A stretch of DNA of 64,000 bases from Albugo candida (taxonomy: Eukaryota; Oomycota; Peronosporomycetes; Albuginales; Albuginaceae). The notes under the pieces were generated by a model. The model was given only the letters and a program-made list of their open reading frames with translations, searched no databases and had not been told where the DNA came from. The position numbers were made by a program, and so were the translations under genes. Below, in pieces: positions 1-11,597 of the stretch. Where the stretch lies: NCBI GenBank assembly GCA_905220665.1, contig CAJNAR010000192.1:1-64000 (forward strand), in the 5' to 3' direction. Within the stretch, counting starts at the first letter, position 1. Each line of letters begins with the position of its first letter.

Positions 1-995
1 TTAATGGATGGCATTTTGTTCAGGCAAGAACACCTGCAAGCAAAGTTATATGGATCCATTCCCGAGCACAGTGCTCTAAAAGCTTTCATTAGAAACTCGA
101 ATGCTTTTTGCGGAATAAAACTCCATATTCTACCATAATGGAAATAGATGTATTGATCTTGGAATTAAAGAACATTCCTTGTAGTGAATATGGAGCTTAG
201 AACTGCTCGGATTGGGCCCATTCTCCCATCAGATGTTTGCCACATGTAATCGAATTGCTTATCATACTTGAATCCATAAATATCCGTTGCTTGCACATTG
301 TCTTCACATGATGTGGAGATCAATGTTGGCTCCGATCCTTCGTCCTATTTGAAGTGGAGCTCCGAAATGCTGGGTAACTCGTTCAACAAATTTAGTATGA
401 AAACATTGAAGACAGGCAATGTATCCGAAGACTTCATCCATTGTAGTATCGTATGACGGTATGACCAAGTACTATCGCTAGTCAGCATCAACCTTTCTCT
501 TTTTTGAAGTTCGGTAATGTTCCCGTTCATCCATTAATATTTCTCAATAACGTGATTGAGTTCTTCTGTTGGAATTAAACGATAAAGCTCCATCTGATCT
601 TCAAATGAGAGTTGATTCCCGATTATTAATGGGGGATCACAAATAATGATTAGAGTTGCTGAGCGCTCTGCTACGTTTTTGGTCGCAAGGAGTTCTATCC
701 GATCATCTCTCATGAACTCGTCCTTTCTTCTAGAGACGATTTTCATCTGAAAGGTGCAACCCGCATATGAGATCTCTAGTATCCAAGATATGCACGCAAT
801 CCAGTATTGCAAATTAGCGGGCTTCATTGTGCGGTGTAGTGAGTAATTTGGTGTTTTTTTTTCAAATGTTTCACAGAAAGAAGAGAGCCAGTATAGCTTT
901 TCCATGATTTCTATACAGTACAGGAAATCTAGAAGCATTCGGAATTCTATAGAATTTTTACTATTTTTTTTTTTACATCGTTGGAAGCTTCTCAA
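1..995 (-). pseudogene. Unidentified gene, open frame interrupted by three stops (runs off window edge)
   Basis: One minus-strand frame runs from about 995 to base 1 (about 331 codons) and is interrupted only by stops at 534-536 (TAA), 345-347 (TAG) and 165-167 (TAA). In DNA this AT-rich roughly twenty stops would be expected by chance, so the frame is or was coding. The TAG can be explained by a 60-nt intron (GTTTTC...AAATAG, multiple of three, phase 0), but I found no good intron for the TAA at 534. A competing frame is also open between about 310 and 530. The product contains stretches such as ATDIYGFKYDKQF, but I do not recognise the family. The frame begins with a non-ATG codon next to a run of ten A, so the true 5' end is unknown. 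It is either a recent pseudogene or a multi-exon gene whose introns I cannot all place. Confidence 0.5.
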
Positions 996-3900
996 CTACA
1001 AATAATACCGCTGAAGCGGACGGTGGATGATCGATAATACTCCAAAGCAATGCAGCGAACTATACGCTAAGTCTAAAGTATATGCAACCTCTAAAATAAG
1101 TATTTCTGTTACATCAACAATGTAAAAGCTGGTGCTTTTCATCAAGCAGAGCAAATAAATTTGTTGATTTCTCGGTATTGTACTCTAGATCGCAAAAAGG
1201 TTTCTCACATTCTTGCAACAATCATCCATGTTAAATGCGTATACTTTTAACGCATACTTTCACTTGTGGTACAGTCTGTAAATCATATTATGACTTCACT
1301 ACTTCACATGAAATGAGGAGAGACAATCGCCGAAAGTTTCTGCAAACATTTAGTACACGAAAATTATAAATCCCTATCAGACCTCTTGTAGTTTTATACT
1401 CTGCATATTCGTGCCAGCTCGCTTGTGACATTTCTGCTTTCCATTGAAAATTCTCGATGAATAGAAAATCCTTGAATATATTGGGCCCTGGTGGTTTGTT
1501 CCTCACCGTAGTTAATGCACATACGTAACTCTAGTAGATAAGTTTTTACATCAGCCATCGCGTAAAACAGACATGATCCTCACCAGAGATACATTCTAAA
1601 ACGGATGGCCACACGGGTAATTATGTTACTCCAAGCACATTATGCAATTGCTGGAGTCAAGCTTCTATTACAGTCAATCCTTCACCACCGGGATCTAGAT
1701 CGTTCGAACTTCATCCAGTCTTTATCAGGTTATCGGTAACTAGCCTATCCTGAAGATTCAGAAATTTTGATCCATTGAGAGTGTAGATTAAGTAGATGAT
1801 GGAAGTGTCAATATCATCACAGCATATGCAGCTGCGAAACGCTTTTCTCTTACGGCATCAATGAGTATGACTTATTTTACCATTTATTCAAGTTGCTGTT
1901 GGTTCTCTGTTCGCATGCTGATACCACAAAACCTAATAAATTACGAAAGGAGGAAACGGGCTTTCATCTCATATAATATGGAAATAATGTGAAGCAAAAA
2001 GCGGACGACCATTTGGGTAATCTCACCTCAAAGGTGGAATGAAATTTCTGACGGCATCTTGCTTTAGGGTATTTTACACCTAGACGAAAGCTTCCCCATT
2101 GCGTATATCTGAACAACGCACTAGATTAAATCTGTTGGAAAGTAAGGGGCAGAGTCTTTTTCTATTTGAAATAGACCTACTAAGAAATCTAGAGATGCCC
2201 GCAACACGACGAAGGATTCCAGCGCAAGCAGAGACACTTCACTTGTCTAGTATCACTTTCTTGATAAATAAGAGAGATTAGACTAACTTCACAATGGAAT
2301 AAGGTGTTCTTAATTGAAATAAGGCAAGGAAATCGAGACTAAACTGGCTGTATGAAGTTTTGTAGATGTTCACTGCAGCAAACAATACTCCGTTATGATT
2401 GCTCATTGATCAATCTTTGACTCTATTGCTGTATGTGTAAGGTAAGCTCACCGTCCCTATTTTCCTTCGGAAAGTTGTACATATGACACCATTAATACCG
2501 TCATAAATGCAGGATATTTTGAAGTAATTGTGCTAGCTATAAGCTCGATATGGTAGTGATTTGGTTTTCTAGAACCAGAATGCTGCATGATCATGAACAA
2601 AAGAACATCAAGCACGACGACAGCGTTGGCATGATCTGAAATACTCAAAACTTTCTTGGATTCAATAGAAGAACGGTAGTAGCAGTATTGCCAATAATGT
2701 GACACTCAAAAAAATTTACATAACGGAATATATGATGAGTGTTAAAACACAATTTACGGCTCACTGTGATGCGACTCACTCAGATGGACGAGCGGAAAAT
2801 TTTGGTACGGACACATATTCCGCTTGGAATGAAGCTAATCCAAAATTCTTCCAGGATTACAAAGCAACTATTGTGATATCTTACTCATCATCGAGAAAAC
2901 CGATCTCCAAAGCAGCACTTTAAGCTTCAAAAGAAAGTCCAGTGGGGGTACGAGTCTTCCATACCTGCCATATAAAGTCTCTGGTGAAATAGACGCTCCT
3001 TTGGACTAGTGAGAAACGATTGAGAAGGCAACTTGATCAATATGAAGCTCTTCATCAATTCTCAATACGTTACTCCCCTATGGTAATAGTCTCAATAAAT
3101 GCTCATTTCTTTGCGGAGGTATTATATAAAGAGCAAGCCATGTTGTACCAAAGGGTGTTGCAATTGCGATCGATCCATCAAAAGAGTTGTTATATCAAAC
3201 ACTTCTTTCTACTCATCCGTTTTTTCGGTGCAACGAGTTATCGGTGACGAGATTGGTCTTCGTACATAAAAAGATACGATTTGCAGGCATTGCATCCGAC
3301 GGTGCTTATAATTAGTTCAGTTTCTGCTCGTTATGGAAAACATAAATTTTTGAAAGCTTTGATGCCTGTCATGTTGCTGAAAACGAGACACATAGATAAA
3401 GCTGAAACATTGGAAGGAGCAATTCTTTTCTTCCTCTCTTTTGAAGTCAAACACCTTCAAGTCACCATCCACAGAAAAAAGCAAGTTTCTTTAATAAATA
3501 AGAGGGAAGGAGTACATAGAAGTGTTAATGTGGCTCTTTAATACCTACCTTATCTTCTAATAAGCTTTTGACCGTGTGAAGCTCACTTAGGCCTTGATTA
3601 CAGCCTTGGGATGCAGAGATTTCCCAGGCTTCCGTTTGTGTGTGCTCAAGCCAATACCACTCTTCATCGACAAAGAAATGTGGTAATGGAGATTTCTAAG
3701 AGAGGTGGATGAAGAGTAGAGCATTCCGTGTATAGTCAACTGATCTTACCGTAGCATATTCACTTTCCGGCTTCATACTCTGATTGTGACGTTTAGCATC
3801 AAATGGTGAATGTCTCTGCAGTCTCAGATGAATGTGTAAATTTTGTCGACTACCTCCTAGACTAAACATTCTTGGCTTTTGGATACGAGGGCTTTCTCAT

Positions 3901-4867
3901 GGTATTAGATCTTTCAGAAGTTATAGAAGCATTTCTCACGATTTTATTTGGTGTTCAGCATATCAGCTTCTTAGCAACTAAATCATTAATGAATCTTCAT
4001 GACATACTGCCACTTCCAACGGCCAGGTTTTCAGATAAGCTCGTTCTTTTTTACTTGAATAATTCCATCAGGCAATTGGTATAGAATTGACTGATGACTG
4101 AAGGAGAATCTATAGTATAGAATAGTAGCGTCCTCGACACACCGCGATAAAAATGAAGTTTCCATGATTAAGATCTTATGTGGAGACTTCTCTGAATCGA
4201 TAACACATCCCTACCACGAACACATCTTTAGTTCTCAGATTGGATCCCGATGTGCGCTCCAACACATATGGCATGATGTAATTCTAGAAGAAGTTTCTCG
4301 TGATGGACATGCGCTTTTGTTTTTTCGATCCTCTGTCGATCCAATGACTCCTCTGGATTCTCAAAAACCTCTCAGATAAAAAAACACTTCTTATTGCTCG
4401 TTACACTTCTCTTACATCACAAATTGGCATGCATTCGTAGATCTCTTTATAATTTGTAATACTATCGAATATCGGTTTGAGTAGACTGTCAAAAGTACCT
4501 CAATTGTCGCGTAGAAGGAATTAGAAAACTGAAATGCCCAACGTAGCGCAATAAACTCTCACAATCGATCCCGATAAGTTAGAAAGAAGGTGATCGATGA
4601 GCTCTAGGGGAATCTTGACTCCTTGAGTAACCTCTTGAACGCGAAATTCTAGAAGAATTTAGCACATGCGCTGTAGTAATTTCATCGTAGTTGGAGGAGC
4701 ATTACTGTTATTATTCTTCTGCACTGATTTTGCTTCTAGAATGAATACGCTTTCCAAGAAAGTCGTGCATCACATGTTTTACTGAGGCAATCCATCAATG
4801 CCATTGCTTTGATACCTCCAATACATCAAGCTTGGAGGTAAAGCTGTAACGAATCATGGATCGCTTG
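996..4867. other. Long stretch without a supportable gene
   Basis: Only scattered open frames of 60-90 codons are present (for example + 2699-2923, + 3281-3541, + 3872-4084, + 4164-4379), many starting at non-ATG codons. None shows a motif I recognise, and no frame stays open across neighbours by a convincing short intron. No tandem repeat or transposon end was seen. Short exons of an unknown multi-exon gene cannot be excluded. Confidence 0.4.
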
Positions 4868-5584
4868 AGCCATCGCTGTTGGTTAAAGACAAATAGGATG
4901 GCAATAAATCGAGTCGATGAAGGAGACAGGCGTAATCATCAAACGGTAAGCATCGAAGCGTGCGAAGGTCGGGTCATATAGGCCCCAAGCAAAACTTAAG
5001 TTGTCGTAACACCAGAACTAATAGCTCGGTTTTAAGCTTGTTTTGGCATTCCTTCAAACACAATTCGACAAGTTTTCTTCCAGACGAGTAAAGTGGATGG
5101 TCTACCGCAGAGTAGTATTGAAGGTTTGGCCACGATATTCCATTTCTCACTGACTGGTACCCTTGAGAGATTTTCACATTTAGTCAACTGTTTCATTAGA
5201 AAGCATACTGAATGATGAGGTCCTACAATAAAATGACGCACTGGAGCATTGGAAATTGAGCTGCCTCGCAAAAGTTGGATAGGACTCAAGCTAGCCTCTA
5301 GAAGAAAGCGTTCTAAACGTTTTGTCTATCATACTGAAGACATATTCCTCCATTTGCATCCCTTCCAACCCCAGCATGGCATATAGACGATTCGCTTCTT
5401 GATACAAAACGTCGAAAGGAGTGCCATTAATGACACTAAATGAGTGAAACATTAAGTTGCACAACAAAACAAGCTGAACCTGTGAAAAACGCTCATATAA
5501 AGACAACATCGTGAAAGCGTATCCCCCTTCATAAAACGACAATCCACTCATTGAAACGGGAAATTTCCAGTGCCTTAAAGGCAT
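4868..5584 (-). pseudogene. Unidentified minus-strand gene fragment in shifted frames
   Basis: Three overlapping minus-strand open stretches follow each other in different frames: 5584-5291 (97 codons), 5289-5032 (85) and 5177-4974 (67). After 4974 a further open stretch (PTFARFDAYRLMITPVSFID) runs to about 4868. Together they look like one protein of roughly 230-250 residues rich in Leu, Phe and Tyr (for example QYYSAVDHPLYSSGRKLVEL), but I cannot name the family. The frame changes could be 1-2 nt indels, as in the neighbouring pseudogenes, or small introns. A frame continuing to about 4740, interrupted by a TGA, suggests the locus extends further. No catalytic motif was seen. Confidence 0.35.
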
Positions 5585-7700
5585 TTGAATAATAGATACT
5601 CATTTCTTCAATTAATTTTCCAGCAAGTAAAGATAGCACTACAGTTTTCCATCATATATAGTGACTGGAGATATTTTGAGAATAATATCGATGACGGAAT
5701 CCGTCACCAAACTCGTTGCGAAAACCTTGCATGGAATTGCTTTGGACAAGGAAGAACATAACCGAGACCCACGACTGCGTTGTTTATGTTACCTTCCGAA
5801 CAGTCTTCATTTCAGACCCATTTCTCACCAGCAACAACCTGATCGTTCCATTTGCTCCGGGTCAACGGGGAATAGAGGTACTGTTGCTCGTGATTCGGAG
5901 ATTATTTTCTCGAATGCTACAACTTGTTGCAAGGACTGATGGCAAGAAAGAATACAGAAGCCGACTAAGCAAGAAGGAAGCAATCAAATAAATATTTCGT
6001 ACTTATCAATATCTCTAGTTTCAAATAAATCTTCAATCTGGATATTCTAATAAATCTAGAATATTATATTGATCTTCCACAGCACCCGAGCTCTATAGCA
6101 TATACCTAGATAGTAAGTCTATTCGAGACTGGGATCCTCGCAAAACGCGAGAAGAATTCGAATAGAGTGTCAGAGTATGACCGTGTGGTCATTGATATAG
6201 ACATTTACGCTCATATAAGACCAAATATGATAATAAGATGCCAGTGCATGAATCAATGAAGAGAATTTTAGAAGGATCTTGTCATTCGTGGAGAACAAAT
6301 AATCACTATTCATTCTCCCCACTTTCCAAATTGACCAATACGTTTGAAAACGATCCAAAACACATCTGCTTGGAGAATTTCAGTAACCATTTAGCCTTTC
6401 ACTGGCTGCTTCACTTGGTACCTCTAGTTACATCCAGTCTATTATCAGCCTCAAGAAGATGGCCAATGATATTTCATGTAGATATGAGACTACAGCTACT
6501 TTGAAACCAAAATTCACTACAAACTGTTTTACATTCTACTTTTGACGAGACTGCTTAATTCCTCAGATTACTGTTTGAGACATCCACGAATAAAGATCGA
6601 CGAAGAATGAACTATGGAACAGTGCTCATAGCACGTCATTTTGTGGGACATCATTTGATTTGACATTATACAACTTTGGATGATCTAAAAGAATTTTGAT
6701 AGCGTCAGTCACGCGCTGAATCTTTTCGAATTTGTTCTATCTTACTGAAGTCCCACCTGTCTATCATTCTAAAGGAGCAAATTCTTTCTGTCCTGGCCGC
6801 CACAACCCATTCGTTTTTTGACAGCTTGATTCGAAGAACATTCCAGCACGTTAAACTTGAATCAATTCCATAAAAGAACTGAGATGCTTCCCTTTCTGGT
6901 CTCACATCATTCTTATTCTTTCTAAAAGCTAGTAAACGAATCAGATCAGTCTTTTCGCGTTAAACCGTCATCATGCATCTCTATCAAGAATTATTTATGT
7001 GCCTTTTCACCTTCTATACGACTCCGTTTAAATGACATGATTGCTTCGTAGGCATATAAGCTTTCTACACAAGCTAGTCATCTAACTCAAGTGTTTTGAA
7101 CTCTTCGACTATCCGATGCTATTGCATTTCTGATACATCCGTTCCGGTTTTTTATGGAAAAAGTAATGCTTCACTACGCTTGCTTTCATAACTTGATGGA
7201 TTGCTATACTTTGCACTCAATAAGCTCTGAATTTATGTGGTAATGTGTCTAAATCATCATTCTTTCTTCTACTCAGCCTTTTCATGATAAAGGATTTGCC
7301 ATTAAACCAACACTCTTCCAGTGATCCGCTTTATACATCCGCCTCCATTCAACAGAAACAAGTCTCGGGACGGTACTTTCATTCCCGCCTGCAGTACATT
7401 GCTCTCCAGTTCGATCAAAGCCGTCCAAATCAATCCATTTTTCATATATATTGTGCAATGTGTAGCTCATTTTAGCGTCAGTCACCCCTTCGATCTCAAC
7501 CCCCTCAGAATCAAGCTCAATTTGGAGGATAGAATTTCTACTATAAGCTACTTAAATAGATCTATCTGGATCTTATGATATGCTTTCTACAAATCGGTTC
7601 AGTTTTCGAAATGTTCTCAAAGTGGTTTTTGTATAAATGAAGGAGTTGATAATATATATATTTCTTTATACAAGATTATTAGTCGCCAGTGTAGGTTTAG
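5585..7700. other. Gene-poor stretch with weak open frames
   Basis: Plus 5661-5991 has two overlapping open frames (91-92 codons), one with the stretch TSNNLIVPFAPGQRGIEVLL, and minus 7456-7313 has a short frame of about 47 codons beginning MKNGLIWTALIELESNVLQA. Neither could be extended or identified. Nothing else is supportable here. Confidence 0.35.
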
Positions 7701-7730
7701 CCACTTTTATAATATCAGGTTGAATAGGTG

Positions 7731-8046
7731 TACTCCCAATTAATAAAATCTAATAAACATCTGATCAAGGAAACAAGAATTTGAATAGGGTTTTGATATC
7801 CCCACAACTTTTTTCCAAATATATCATGCATAGTTTAATTATTACTCCCACAACTTTTCTTTCTTGGAAATGAAATAAATAAGATTTATATTTCTAATCG
7901 ATTACCTTCAAAAACACCCTGAATTGTTGCTCCCACAACACAAGAAATTAATTAGGGAATTGATCTCCCAACAAATTTTCATGTAACATATTATTTCAAA
8001 TTCACATTTCAGCATGCCCACTTTGATCATTACTCCCACAACTTTT
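7731..8046 (+). repeat. Six-fold interspersed motif TACTCCCACAACTTTT upstream of LINE ORF1
   Basis: A CTCCCACAAC-like motif recurs at about 7731, 7798, 7843, 7929, 7963 and 8031. The versions at 7843 and 8031 read ATTACTCCCACAACTTTT; the others are degenerate (ATCCCCACAACTTTTT, TGCTCCCACAACAC, ATCTCCCAACAAATTTT). The spacings are irregular (34-86 nt), in very AT-rich DNA that ends about 180 nt before the ORF1 start codon. Position suggests an internal LINE 5' UTR/promoter array, but that is inference. Confidence 0.6.
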
Positions 8047-8090
8047 TGAAACCGAATAATTTACATTTCTGGTTACTAAAAGTCACTTAC

Positions 8091-8127
8091 GTCCAATTTT
8101 AGTAACATATATACCTTCAACTGAGCT
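8091..8127 (+). repeat. 37-nt direct repeat, LINE 5' side
   Basis: The segment ending in CTTCAACTGAGCT matches 15131-15167 beyond the LINE 3' end at roughly 80 percent identity over the same length. A third version lies at 38350-38411. It may be a conserved terminal segment of the LINE family or the start of a second, truncated copy. Confidence 0.55.
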
Positions 8128-8228
8128 AAAAACTCTCACTTCTCAATTTGCCGGCTACTACGTAACCCGCCAATTTAGTACAAACAACTCGAACAACTAC
8201 CTTTTTCAACTCTTTCCTCTCGGAAACA

Positions 8229-9962
8229 ATGGTCCAAGTCGACATATTGACACAAGCAAGGGTGCTGGCGTCCACTTGTAGTGACGTGGCAACCCTCATG
8301 AGTCACCCTGTTTTGGGTGATTGCATGATTGTTGATGAGTCATCACCCCTACGTGATGACGTAGAAAGTACCCCCACCCCCAGTGTGACGGTACAGGTTC
8401 ATACCGGTACTACCGGTGTAGGATGTGGTACCGGTGGTACATGTGGTACTGTCGTTGCTTCGTCACAGGGTGACTCAAAGGCAACTGCAAGTGTGGACGA
8501 CACTAAAATTCCCACTTTGGCTGACCTTATAAAGTCACAGGAGTCCTTACGTAAGGACCAGGCTAGAGCTCGGGCGAAATTTCGCGTGGAGCTCGCAAAG
8601 CCGAAAGCCTCGGATATCGAGGCTATACTGCAGCTATATGCTGATGGGGAACACCCGGATTGGTCTGTTTTATCTGCGAAATTGGAAGCAGCAAGACCTT
8701 TCCAAATCCGGAAAGCAAGCTTCCCAATGGTGTTGGAGACGGGCCAGTCCTTGACCCGTACTCCAAATGGGAAAATTCTAACATCCCTGATGCGAGACCA
8801 CGGCAATCCGGTCTTTGAAAGCCTATTGGAGAGCCGATCAATTGCTCAGGTGTCGAATATTCCTGGGGAAACATCAGGGTGATGGTCACCACTGCGGATG
8901 CCTGCCAACAGTTGGAGTGTCAGCCGGTGACTATCCTTGGGGAAAAGTACTTTTTTCGGGAGTTTGATATTCTCGAAACGAAGTACTACCTCGACGTTTT
9001 CGGAGTAGGCGTGGAGAAGGAGCGTAACAACATACTCCGCTCTTCACCAACTTGGATGTCAAGTGGTGTATGACGCCTTTCGCGAGACGATTCCCACTAA
9101 GGAAGTGGTGATGTCGACTTGGCGAGTTTACTTTGGTTGTTTGACGTGTCCCCAACAACTGGTTAGAGTTGGTAAAGTGATTGAACAAATCGTTTACAGC
9201 AAAGAACTTTACCCAGTGAGGGGAAAGAATGCTCCTATCCCAACAGAACGACCACGTTTTGGTCAACGTGGTCCTTATTGCTTGGATTAGGGTGATACAG
9301 CAGCCACGGGAGCACGGCAACAACAAAGCAAAGCCAATATTCAAAAACAACGCCCAAATCAATCTGCGACTCAGATTCACAATAGACAAAAATAAAAAAA
9401 GAACCAGAAACATACAACCGAACCAGTGGCACTCGTGGTGGCACCACAACAGGTAGTGAATCCAGTTCTGAGTCAAGAATTGGAGGCGAGGAAACCTGAA
9501 CGGAAGCTCTCCGATCAAATCTTGTTGGAGCTCAACACTCCCCCCACTATCACACCACCAGGATCAACAGCCTTATTGCAACCCACTCCTCCCATCCTCC
9601 AACTGACCAGTCAGTCATACTCACAACCGCGGGTTGAGCGGGATAGGGATGTATCCATGAAGTTGGCATGGACGAGTGGAAAACATAACCAGATGGAGCC
9701 GTTCGAACAAATGGTCTCCAAAGCACCACCTCTTGCGCTGCCAAAGTTAGCCACAAGTAACTATTTTTCCGTGCTGGCAACTATGGAGGTGGAGATCGAA
9801 GAAGTAAAAGCGGTTGCCAATCCGGAGTATGGTAATCGCGTTCAAATCATCCCCGTGAAAGCACGGATGCCAAAAGAGGTGGCCACCTTGAAAGAGGCGG
9901 CACACTTTATCAGAAACGGAAGACAACAATCGAGAAATCGGAGAGATCAACCCGATTGGTGA
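8229..9962 (+). pseudogene. LINE ORF1 (nucleic-acid-binding gag-like protein), broken
   Basis: Translation starts at ATG 8229 and the first 217 codons are open to 8882. The protein then continues in another frame (about 8879-9073) and returns to the first frame at about 9063, where it is interrupted by TAG at about 9288 and TAA at about 9393 before ending at 9962. The N-terminal third is low-complexity, rich in Ser, Thr, Gly and Val, and is followed by a charged segment (QESLRKDQARARAKF). The middle part (LGEKYFFREFD, YPVRGKNAPI) lines up with the ORF1 of the inverted LINE at 15.3-16.5 kb, so this is an ORF1 family assignment by paralogy. ORF1 proteins of L1 elements bind the element RNA. No CCHC knuckle was seen. 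Confidence 0.7.
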
Positions 9963-9975
9963 AATAGGGGAGCAA

Positions 9976-10740
9976 ATGGAAATCGATTCCAAAAATGCCC
10001 TTCACTCGATCCGACCAGACAAGTTGTTCCAAGCGGATGCTTGCATCCCTCATGTGCGAAAGCTAATCCAGTTCTGCACTAATCCGGATAAAATCATCCG
10101 AGCGGCACTTGATCATCCGATCGCGATGAATGGGGTGCTACTCGCGTGTATGGAGTCGAATGATAAAGCGTTGGATGAAGTGGCGCATTTACTCATGATA
10201 AATCGCGTTTTTGCAACACACAATCTCGGCGAAGATGTTACGTTTGCGACACGATGGAGTCGCCACGTTGGTGGAAAAGTTCCCTCCAAGCGATCTGTAC
10301 TGTTCGAGAAAGTAATGTCATGGCTGACGTCAGTGCCGGACATAGTTATCGGTTTGACTCGAGCAACGAAAGCTCTCGCGTTGTTGGAACTTTTATTCAT
10401 GTGTACTGCTCCAACATTCTACACAAACGATAACTGGATCCAATATCTCACCGATGGACCAGTGATCTGGATTCCGGGTCATCATTGTCGTTTACTTCCA
10501 ACCAATGTGATCATATCCTTCTTCCGCTTCGACGTTGTCATAAAGTGTTGGTCTCAATGATTTGGAGGTAGATGGCGTGGACTTCTCCATGGTGACATTG
10601 CTGAGCTTTCCGTCAATCTCAGCTTTTTCCCAGAGGAACATACAACACTTCACCTCTCACAACAAGATGGTGAAACGAGGTTGATTTCTGGTCCACTTCC
10701 GCTTAAATACAAAGGTCACCTCGATTATTTCAACGTGGAA
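9976..10740 (+). pseudogene. LINE region between ORF1 and endonuclease, unknown role
   Basis: Open from ATG 9976 to TGA at 10558, it continues in the same frame past that stop (FGGRWRGLLHGDIAELSVNL) until a TAA near 10768. It contains helical stretches such as LFQADACIPHVRKLIQFC and FEKVMSWLTSVPDIVIGLTR. I know no L1 domain that matches. It may be the N-terminal extension of the pol ORF, a second half of ORF1, or a separate ORF. It is placed in the element because it lies directly between ORF1 and the endonuclease on the same strand. Confidence 0.5.
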
Positions 10741-11500
10741 CAATGTCTCAGCACTCACGGTGAATGTTAATGGAATTCATAAAAATGGTCATCTTTTTAT
10801 CGACCACATCCTATCACAACACTCCATTTGTTGCGTTCAAGAGACCAAGTTTCACGATCACAACCAGCTGGACTCCTTTCAGTTTCAATTATCCTCAAAA
10901 ATGCAGCACACAATGTTTGTCAATGACCACAACAGTGCTTTTCTCAAAACCACAGTGGCGGCGTCATGACAATCCTTCGTTCAGACTTTCCCGGTTATAT
11001 AACAGCTGAAGAACTCACCGATCGAAGCATTTGAGATCGTTATGTGGTTTTGCGTCTTATCATTCACGATGCACCGGTGTATATTCACAATGTATATGCA
11101 CCGTTCAAGGCCGAGAAACGAGTGGGTTTTTATGAGTTATTGCTTTCAAACACTTTCGAATCGACCGCAACACATATCGGTTTTGGTGATTTTAACACAC
11201 CACTCGATCCAGCTATCGATGCTTCGAGTGGAACAATCCGGCACGAAGCAAGTCGATTAGCGTGTTTGGAATGGCTTTCACAGTTGGGTGTGGTAGACGC
11301 TTGGCGAATCCAACATCCAACTGAAAAAGTATTTACAGGACCATTACCGCGCAAGAATCGACTTGATTATATCTGCATGTCGGAAGAGCTATTCAACATG
11401 GTATACAAAACCTCTGAGTATTTTCGTCCACGACATGCGGGAGATCATCTGGCACAAAAAGTAACTTTTGCAAATCCAACTCAATCTCCGGGTCGAGGAT
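10737..11500 (+). pseudogene. LINE ORF2 apurinic/apyrimidinic-like endonuclease domain, frameshifted
   Basis: The EEP-type endonuclease signature begins with LTVNVNGIHKNGHLFIDH and CCVQETKFHDH (frame ending at 10969). After a frame change it continues from about 10970 with a TGA near 11032, then VYIHNVYAPF, IGFGDFNTPLD, RKNRLDYICMSEEL and AGDHL. These correspond to the conserved N-terminal Asn, the Glu of QETK, the Asn-x-Tyr-x-P strand, GDFN, the LDYI segment and the terminal Asp-His. In L1 elements this domain nicks the target DNA for target-primed reverse transcription. One frameshift and one stop abolish a continuous protein, although the catalytic residues are retained. Confidence 0.8.
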
Positions 11501-11597
11501 ATTGGAAATGTTCATTACGACTATTTGAATATCCTAAAGTTGTCGACAAGCGGTTTTGGTGCTCGAATAGTTACGGACAACTTCGAATCCCGGTAAA

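Noticed and set aside
8281..8480. Many GTGACG/TGACTC and GGTACCGGT-like short repeats at the start of LINE ORF1 as a regulatory array
   Set aside because: They fall inside coding sequence of a low-complexity Ser/Thr/Gly region and are explained by codon repetition.
8399..9518. Long minus-strand frames across LINE ORF1 (135 and 195 codons)
   Set aside because: Antisense shadows; the + strand matches the ORF1 of the second LINE.
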